In this document: positions 5,524 through 10,218 of the stretch, piece after piece
Position numbering within the stretch: the first letter of the stretch is position 1
Layout of the letters: every line of letters starts with the position of its first letter
Assembly (NCBI GenBank): GCA_903933395.1
Contig: CAIZKA010000215.1
Location: forward strand, 1-10,218
Source of the DNA: an uncultured beta proteobacterium
GTDB taxonomy: Bacteria; Pseudomonadota; Gammaproteobacteria; Burkholderiales; Rhodocyclaceae
Direction of reading: 5' to 3'
Length of the DNA stretch: 10,218 nucleotides
The notes under the pieces: model-generated
The model's database searches: none
What the model was told of the DNA's origin: nothing
Seen by the model: only the letters and a program-made list of their open reading frames with translations
Program-made: the position numbers and the translations under genes

Positions 5524-6432
5524 ATGCAAACAGGCCTTCTTGTCCCCTCCGCTGAGATCGAAAGGGAAACCGGTTTCGGAAATGATCAATTGCGCAAGTG
5601 GCGGCAGCGCTATGGATTCCCTTTGCTGAGCACCTCGCCTGACAGCGCAGTCGGATACTCGTTCGAGACCGTCGGTCAACTCCTCGCGATCAAACGCTTT
5701 TTGGAAGGCGGATATCGACCCAGCCAGGTCGTCGGCAAGTCCCCCATGGAACTCGCTCGTTTGCGGCGGGGCCACGCCGACGACGTCCCGGATCCTTGCT
5801 TGAGTAAATCGACTCTGAAGCTCATCGAACTGGTCAAGCAATCAAACATTCCGGGACTCAGGGAGCTATTGGCCAGGGCTCGCGCCCGAGGAACGCTCAC
5901 CGAGTTCGTTCTGAACACGATTGGTCCTCTGGTCAAAGGGCTTAACGCGGACTGGCCACGAACGGAAATCGACATCTATCGTGAGCACCTTTGCACCAGC
6001 GTCATCGAGCGCTGTTTGCATGCCGCGATTCTGTCAAGCAAGCCAAAGCTCGGTTATCCAACAATCCTGTTCGCCGCTGTGGCGGGAGAGCGCCACATGC
6101 TTGGGCTGTTGATGGCCGAGGCGGTGATGGCGGACCAGGGAGCGAACACCCTCAGCTTGGGGTCTCACGCTCCCTTCGATGATGTGAAATTGGGAGTCGC
6201 CGCGTGCGATGCAGATGTGCTCGCCCTGTCCTTCAGCTTTGCCTTTGCGGCGCGACGCGTCAGGCCGGCCTTGCTCCATTTGCGGCGAATCCTGCCGCCC
6301 CGCGTGGAGATCTGGGCGGGCGGGGCCGCTTCGGCTGTCGTAAGGCGCCCGCCAAAAGGAGTGCGCATATTCTCTGAAATCCAGGAATCAGTTGGCGCCC
6401 TGCGTGAGCTTTCCGGGCATAAACGCGGATGA
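5524..6432 (+). CDS. MerR-type regulator with B12-binding domain (CarH/LitR-like)
   Basis: A 302-residue regulator with three parts. Residues 5-75 are a MerR-type winged helix (GFGNDQLRKWRQRYGFP at 17-33, then the wing and a GYS segment). Residues 95-170 are a helical bundle, and 175-297 a Rossmann-like cobalamin-binding domain. The bundle carries W144, then nine residues, then E154-H155: the W-x9-EH signature of coenzyme-B12 photoreceptors such as Thermus CarH. H191 in GERHMLG sits where the lower axial cobalamin ligand is expected, 36 residues after H155 (35 in Thermus CarH as I recall). In that class, AdoCbl-bound tetramers repress in the dark and light breaks them up. The start has GAGG nine bases upstream. 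It is divergent from hemerythrin across an inverted repeat. Whether this one responds to light or only to B12 is unknown; no photolyase or carotenoid gene is in view. Confidence 0.88.
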   Translation: MQTGLLVPSAEIERETGFGNDQLRKWRQRYGFPLLSTSPDSAVGYSFETVGQLLAIKRFLEGGYRPSQVVGKSPMELARLRRGHADDVPDPCLSKSTLKLIELVKQSNIPGLRELLARARARGTLTEFVLNTIGPLVKGLNADWPRTEIDIYREHLCTSVIERCLHAAILSSKPKLGYPTILFAAVAGERHMLGLLMAEAVMADQGANTLSLGSHAPFDDVKLGVAACDADVLALSFSFAFAARRVRPALLHLRRILPPRVEIWAGGAASAVVRRPPKGVRIFSEIQESVGALRELSGHKRG

Positions 6433-6858
6433 CGGTCACATCGCGTTGGGGCATTGACTACCCCGGCTATTTTCTGCTGGCGGCTTAATCTCAGTGCTGC
6501 CATTGGGGCAGCAGGTTGACTCTGATTGCAGTTACCCTCCGGAACGGCCGCTCCCGGGTTTCCCCACCGGCCCTTATGGGCACCGACCGGAAATTGAGCC
6601 CTTCAATTTCTGCGCCGCAAAGCAGCCGTTGAAATCCATGTTTCGGGAAGTTGCCGATGGCCAGCGGAGGCTGTCGGCCTGACGCTGTTGTATTGACTCT
6701 GCGCGCCATGTCGAGCCGCGCTCCCGTGATTCCCCGGATTGTCGGACATGCTTTGGCGTCAAGGGCCATAGCGCGCCGGGCCTTTAACCCCGTTTTCCAA
6801 AGACCTTCGTTTACGGGCTTGCGGACATCGCAAACCCATTCAAACCAAGGAGAACATC
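6433..6858. other. Intergenic region with two hairpins; possible dispersed-repeat remnant
   Basis: No convincing gene in these 426 bp. Two perfect hairpins are present: TGCTGCC/GGCAGCA with a 5-nt loop at 6495-6513, and GAAATTGA/TCAATTTC with a 5-nt loop at 6590-6610. Neither is followed by a T run, so they are weak as intrinsic terminators. Short minus-strand frames here give Arg-rich products without recognisable domains. The sequence feels like a non-coding dispersed repeat found in related genomes, but I cannot confirm that. The 3' end must carry the promoter for the lipoprotein gene; I could not place a -10/-35 pair. Confidence 0.45.
6495..6513 (+). terminator. Perfect hairpin after the CarH-like gene (weak terminator candidate)
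   Basis: TGCTGCC, a loop ATTGG and GGCAGCA form a GC-rich 7-bp stem 62 bp downstream of the regulator stop. The position suits transcript termination or 3'-end protection. However, the bases after it (GGTTGACTCT) lack a U tract, so it may be only a processing or repeat-derived structure. Confidence 0.25.
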
Positions 6859-7752
6859 ATGAAAAAACCCACCCTTGCATCCGGCATTCTCGGCGCGGCG
6901 AGTTTCCTGGCCTTGCTCGGCTGCACCCAGCCCACATTGGCCGCACGGCTGGTCGATGTGGCTATCGTCAATCGCAGCACCGGCGAACGGCTGACGCCCT
7001 GGCGCCATGAGGGCAAGCTTTATGTCGCCGGCACGCCGGGCGAGCGCTATGCCATCGAACTCAAGAGCCGGCAGGGCGAGCGCGTGCTGACCGTGCTTTC
7101 GATCGATGGCGTCAATGTGCTGACCGGCCAGACCGCCGCCACGCTGCAATCGGGCTACGTGATTGACGGCTGGCAAAGCTACGCGATCAACGGCTGGCGC
7201 AAGAGCATGGACGACGTCGCCCAGTTCGTGTTTACGGCGCTGCCCGACAGTTACGCCGCACGCACCGGCCGGCCGGGCAATGTCGGCGTGATCGGCGTTG
7301 CCGTGTATCGCGAAAAGGCATCGCCGTCGCAGCCGATAGCGCTGGCGCCGCAGCCGGCGTCACCCTGGCGCGGCGAATCGCGCGCCCAGGCCGGCGACGA
7401 AGCGGCCGCCGCTCCGATGGCCAAGAAGGCGGAAAACGAGGGGAGCCGGGATCGGGCCGCCGCCGGTGCAGTGGGTGAGCAACTCGCTGAGCGCCGCGCC
7501 GACCGCCAGGAATTCCTTGCCGACGCGGAATCGAAAGCCATGAAGCTCGGCACGGGCCACGGCCAGCGCGAGCATTCGCCGACGCGCTACACCGAGTTCG
7601 CGCGCCAGAGCGATACGCCCGACGAAATTGTCACCATCTATTACGATTCGCGCGCCAATCTGATAGCCCGTGGCATCATCCGCGCGCCGCGCCTTGCCGA
7701 GCCGTCGCCGTTTCCCGGCAGCAGCGGTTTCGTGCCCGATCCGCGAGGCTAG
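6859..7752 (+). CDS. Predicted secreted/lipoprotein of unknown function (297 aa)
   Basis: I recognise the general family of exported hypothetical proteins but no assigned function. The N-terminus is a signal peptide with the lipobox-like LLGC at 19-22, so C22 would be lipidated; an alternative signal-peptidase cut after TLAA (26-29) cannot be excluded. Residues 30-150 form the ordered core, with striking blocks GERYAIELKSRQGERVLTVL (61-80), SIDGVNVLTGQTA (81-93), YAINGWRKS (108-116) and ARTGRPGNVGVIGVAVYRE (134-152). Residues 155-225 are Ala/Glu/Pro-rich and probably disordered. A short C-terminal module (241-275) includes DEIVTIYYDSRANLIARGI. The start is fixed by AAGGAG six bases before the ATG. 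It precedes the M48 peptidase lipoprotein gene on the same strand, but a palindromic repeat and 223 bp separate them, so co-transcription is uncertain. A cell-envelope role is inference. Confidence 0.8.
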   Translation: MKKPTLASGILGAASFLALLGCTQPTLAARLVDVAIVNRSTGERLTPWRHEGKLYVAGTPGERYAIELKSRQGERVLTVLSIDGVNVLTGQTAATLQSGYVIDGWQSYAINGWRKSMDDVAQFVFTALPDSYAARTGRPGNVGVIGVAVYREKASPSQPIALAPQPASPWRGESRAQAGDEAAAAPMAKKAENEGSRDRAAAGAVGEQLAERRADRQEFLADAESKAMKLGTGHGQREHSPTRYTEFARQSDTPDEIVTIYYDSRANLIARGIIRAPRLAEPSPFPGSSGFVPDPRG

Positions 7753-7777
7753 TACAAAGACACATAATGTTCGAACC

Positions 7778-7857
7778 GTCATACCGGCGAAGGCCGGTAT
7801 CCAGAGAGCGGAGCACTATGCTACGTAATACTGGATTCCGGCTTTCGCCGGAATGAC
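7778..7857. repeat. Paired palindromic repeat (REP/BIME-like), copy 1
   Basis: Two 27-bp arms face each other in inverted orientation (7778-7804 and 7831-7857) around a 26-bp spacer. The arms match at 24 of 27 positions, and each arm is itself a hairpin with a perfect 8-bp stem: ATACCGGC/GCCGGTAT (loop GAAG) on the left, CCGGAAT-type with ATTCCGGC/GCCGGAAT on the right. The stem differences between arms are compensatory. The element lies between the lipoprotein and M48 genes and could act as a transcript-stability or termination element. Such elements are commonly dispersed in proteobacterial genomes. Confidence 0.85.
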
Positions 7858-7975
7858 GACCCGTAAAATGTTGTTTCACAATTATCGTGTCTCAACACTG
7901 GTGATGTTCTGCTTTGCGGTTTCATGCGTGCAGAATGACGGCTCGGTCGATTTTCCTGGGGGAGGTTTTCACGTC

Positions 7976-9544
7976 ATGAACCGGTTCGGAACGCCCGTCG
8001 CCAAGTGGTTTGGCGTGCCCTTGCTGGCCGCGCTGGTGGTGTGCGGCTGTGCCACCAATCCGGTGACGAAGGAGAGAGAGATCAGCTTCGTCTCGGAGAA
8101 GCAGGAAATCAAGATCGGCAGGCAGCAGTACCTGCAAAGCCAGCAATCGGCGGGCGGCAAGTTCATCCTCGATCCGGCGCTTAACGCCTACGTCAACGAG
8201 GTCGGGCAGAAACTGGTCAAGGTCAGCGACCGGCCGAACCTGCCTTTCGAATTCGTCATCATCAACGATTCGGTGCCGAATGCCTGGGCCCTGCCGGGCG
8301 GCAAGCTGGCGATCAATCGCGGGCTGCTCACGGAGCTGAAGAGCGAGGCGGAACTGGCGGCGGTGCTGTCGCATGAAATCGTCCATGCCGCCGCCCGCCA
8401 CGGCGCCAAGTCGATCGAGCAGGGGACGCTGCTGGCGGCCGGCGCGATGATCGTCAGCGTGCTGGCCTCGGACCAGAAGCATTCCGACATCATCGACTAT
8501 GCCACCCAGGGCGGTGCGGCGCTGATTAGCCTGCGCTTCAGCCGCGAACACGAGTTGGAGGCCGACCACTACGGCATCGATTACATGGTGCGCGCCGGCT
8601 ACGACCCGAAGGCCGCGGTGGAATTGCAGGAGACCTTCGTCCGCCTGGCGGGCAACAAGTCGGAGAACTGGCTGTCCGGCATGTTCGCCACGCATCCGCC
8701 TACGCAGGAGCGCGTCGAGGCCAACCGCAAGCATGCGGCGGGTTTCCCGGCGAATCTCTATCGCGGCGAGGACACCTACCGGCAGAAGCTGGCCTTCCTG
8801 ATTCAGAGCAAGCCGGCCTATGCCGCCCACGACGAAGGCCGCAAACAGCTGGAGAAACATCCGGCGCGGGCGCTGCCCAAGGCCGACCAGGCGATCGCAC
8901 AGGAGCCGCGCGAGGCGATGTTCTACGCCCTGCGCGGCGACGCGCTGAAGAAGCTGAACCGCATGGCGGAAGCGGAGCAGGAATATGGCGAAGCGATCAA
9001 GCGCAACGGGGAGTATTACGCCTTCTACCTCGATCGCGGCCTGGTGCGGCAGCGCCTGGGGAACAACGCCGGGGCGCAGGCCGACCTCGACCGCAGCAAC
9101 GTCCTGCTGCCGACCGCCGCGGCGCATTACGTGCTGGGCAACCTGGCGCAGGGCGCCGGCAAGCAGGACAAGGCCATGGAGCACTACAAGCTGGCCGCGG
9201 GTTCGGATTCGGACATCGGCAAGCGGGCCGCCGCGGATCTGGTTCGCCTTGATCTGCCGCGCAATCCTGGCAACTATGTGCAGGTCGAGCCGGTCGCCGA
9301 CGGCAAGGGCAATCTCGGTCTGCGCGTGACCAACAACAGCCCCGTGGCCCTGCGCAACGTGCGCGTGGCGGCGGAGGTGCCGAAAAGCGCTTCGGCCGGC
9401 CGTTTCGCGAAGGATTATGTCGTGTCCGGTACCCTGAAAGCGGGGCACTCGACGACGGTGGCGATGGGCGTCAAGCTGTCCGACTTCAATGTCGAACTCA
9501 AGAAGGTCCGGGGGCAGGTGCGCAGCGCGGAAGTGGCGGAGTAA
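7976..9544 (+). CDS. M48 family metallopeptidase lipoprotein with TPR repeats (BepA/LoiP-like)
   Basis: A 522-residue envelope zinc protease. The signal peptide ends in the lipobox VCGC (C25 lipidated), followed by the ATNPVT start typical of M48 lipoproteins. The peptidase domain (about 40-255) has HEIVH at 133-137 (zinc ligands H133 and H137, catalytic E134), third ligand E195 in ELEADHYG, and the conserved THPPTQERV at 239-247. Residues 295-425 are TPR-like helices (e.g. ALRGDALKKLNRMAEAEQEY). The C-terminal 435-518 looks like a beta-sandwich (LRVTNNSPVALRNVRVAAEV), not part of standard BepA. E. coli relatives degrade misfolded outer-membrane proteins and assist LptD assembly; that role is inferred here. 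The frame is open back to 7853, but that ATG lies inside a palindromic repeat. The start at 7976 has GGGGGAGG upstream and gives a proper lipoprotein signal. Convergent with moeA. Confidence 0.92.
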   Translation: MNRFGTPVAKWFGVPLLAALVVCGCATNPVTKEREISFVSEKQEIKIGRQQYLQSQQSAGGKFILDPALNAYVNEVGQKLVKVSDRPNLPFEFVIINDSVPNAWALPGGKLAINRGLLTELKSEAELAAVLSHEIVHAAARHGAKSIEQGTLLAAGAMIVSVLASDQKHSDIIDYATQGGAALISLRFSREHELEADHYGIDYMVRAGYDPKAAVELQETFVRLAGNKSENWLSGMFATHPPTQERVEANRKHAAGFPANLYRGEDTYRQKLAFLIQSKPAYAAHDEGRKQLEKHPARALPKADQAIAQEPREAMFYALRGDALKKLNRMAEAEQEYGEAIKRNGEYYAFYLDRGLVRQRLGNNAGAQADLDRSNVLLPTAAAHYVLGNLAQGAGKQDKAMEHYKLAAGSDSDIGKRAAADLVRLDLPRNPGNYVQVEPVADGKGNLGLRVTNNSPVALRNVRVAAEVPKSASAGRFAKDYVVSGTLKAGHSTTVAMGVKLSDFNVELKKVRGQVRSAEVAE

Positions 9545-9567
9545 GGCAGGGGCTTTGGATTAAGTCC

Positions 9568-9634
9568 GTCACCCCGGCGAAAGCCGGGGTCCAGTGCCTT
9601 GAGTCTTCTGGATTCCGGCGTTCGCCGGAATGAC
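9568..9634. repeat. Paired palindromic repeat (REP/BIME-like), copy 2
   Basis: Same architecture as the element at 7778-7857: inverted 27-bp arms (9568-9594 and 9608-9634) with a shorter 13-bp spacer. The left arm stem is ACCCCGGC/GCCGGGGT (loop GAAA) and the right arm stem ATTCCGGC/GCCGGAAT. Stem changes are again paired. It fills most of the 115-bp gap between the convergent M48 and moeA genes, a good place for a bidirectional terminator-like function, although no T run follows either arm. Confidence 0.85.
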
Positions 9635-9659
9635 GATACGTGACTTGGTCAGCGCTTCC

Positions 9660-10218
9660 CTAAACCAGCCCGTTCATCAACTGCACCATCACCGTATCGC
9701 CGGCGCCGACTTTCTCGCGCTCGTGCTCGAGCACGATGAAGCAGTCGGCATCGGCCATCGAGCGCAGCACGCCCGAGCCCTGCGCGCCGGTGGGGCGCAC
9801 GCACCATTCGCCGTTTTCACGGAACAGGATGCCGCGCTGGAACTCGGTGCGGCCGCGACCTTTCTTCATCGCTTCGCTGCAGCGCGCGGGGAACAGCGGC
9901 ACCGGCGGTACCGGATCGAGCCCGGCCAGTTTGAGGATGGCCGGCTGCACGAACTGGTAGAAGGTCACCATCACCGCCACCGGGTTGCCCGGCAGGCCGA
10001 ACAGCCAGGCGCCGGGGCCATTGGTTCCATGGGCGCCATCGGGTTGAATGCGGCCGAAGGCCATGGGGCGGCCCGGCTTCATGGCGATTTTCCAGAAGGC
10101 GACTTCGCCGAGCTGGGCCATCAGCTGCTTGATGAAATCGGCTTCGCCGACCGAGACGCCGCCGCTGGTGATGATGGCGTCGGCACAACTGGCGGCTTCG
10201 CGGAAGGCGGCTTCCAGC
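9660..10218 (-). CDS. moeA: Molybdopterin molybdenumtransferase MoeA, C-terminal part (partial)
   Basis: The gene runs off the right edge; about 185 codons of an expected roughly 400 are visible, with the TAG stop at 9660-9662. MoeA inserts molybdate into adenylylated molybdopterin in the last step of Moco synthesis, in the cytoplasm. The visible part starts inside the MoCF-binding (MogA-like) domain with ADAIITSGGVSVGEADFIK, a hallmark of the family. It continues with KPGRPMAFG and the GLPGNPVAVMVTF loop, where Ala replaces the frequent Ser. The final 75 residues (from about PARCSEAMKKGRGRTEFQRG) form the C-terminal beta domain, ending in GDTVMVQLMNGLV. The frame is intact; the ATG at 10121 is internal and not the start. 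Molybdoenzymes are not visible nearby. It is convergent with the M48 gene. Confidence 0.95.
   Translation of the reverse strand, partial: LEAAFREAASCADAIITSGGVSVGEADFIKQLMAQLGEVAFWKIAMKPGRPMAFGRIQPDGAHGTNGPGAWLFGLPGNPVAVMVTFYQFVQPAILKLAGLDPVPPVPLFPARCSEAMKKGRGRTEFQRGILFRENGEWCVRPTGAQGSGVLRSMADADCFIVLEHEREKVGAGDTVMVQLMNGLV

Noticed and set aside
7853..7975. Longer N-terminus for the M48 protein from the ATG at 7853
   Set aside because: That ATG is part of the palindromic repeat arm and lacks a ribosome site, and the extra 41 residues would bury the lipoprotein signal. The ATG at 7976 has a GGAGG site and a proper lipobox.
7922..9448. 508-codon minus-strand frame opposite the M48 gene
   Set aside because: Complementary to a clear peptidase; Arg/Gln/Leu-rich product without domains, a typical antisense shadow in high-GC DNA.
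7778..9634. Composite transposon or CRISPR reading of the repeats around the M48 gene
   Set aside because: There are only two copies, no transposase, no regular spacer array and no obvious target-site duplication. The arms are hairpin-forming REP-like repeats.
1..10218. A new multi-gene defence or mobile system
   Set aside because: The genes are separate housekeeping, sensory and envelope units in mixed orientations, with no nuclease, reverse transcriptase, integrase, phage or toxin-antitoxin gene seen on either strand.

Overview
The window is GC-rich bacterial chromosome, most likely from a betaproteobacterium (a Rhodocyclales-type organism would fit). This rests on protein style, on a regulatory NiFe hydrogenase next to general housekeeping genes, and on dispersed paired palindromes of the ATTCCGGC-GAAA-GCCGGAAT type. 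Taxonomy is inference and was not tested.

Layout. Positions 1-1598 (+) hold the end of a small subunit and the whole large subunit of an H2-sensing regulatory hydrogenase (HupUV/HoxBC). A convergent membrane-bound diguanylate cyclase follows (1656-2828, -). Positions 2829-3428 have no intact gene. They contain operator-like palindromes, a hairpin-rich segment of unknown nature (2992-3239), and what looks like the broken 5' end of a small c-type cytochrome gene (3240-3409, -) just behind a DUF2189 membrane protein gene (3429-4244, -). After about 320 bp without a convincing gene come a 74-residue charged protein (4564-4788, -) and a bacteriohemerythrin (4891-5409, -). Divergent from these is a MerR/B12-binding regulator of the CarH/LitR class (5524-6432, +). 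A 426-bp gap with two perfect hairpins leads to a predicted lipoprotein of unknown function (6859-7752, +) and an M48 metallopeptidase lipoprotein with TPRs (7976-9544, +). The M48 gene is bracketed by two copies of a paired-palindrome repeat. The window ends inside moeA (9660-10218, -), which is convergent with the peptidase gene.

How the genes work together. The window is a set of small independent units, not one large operon. Several are sensory: an H2 sensor, a c-di-GMP synthase, an O2-binding hemerythrin and a cobalamin- (possibly light-) responsive repressor. The best functional pairing is the divergent hemerythrin/CarH-like regulator, which has an inverted repeat between the two starts. 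I see no convincing new multi-gene defence or mobile system. The least explained parts are the 2992-3239 segment, the decayed cytochrome beside it, and the covarying palindromes around the M48 gene.
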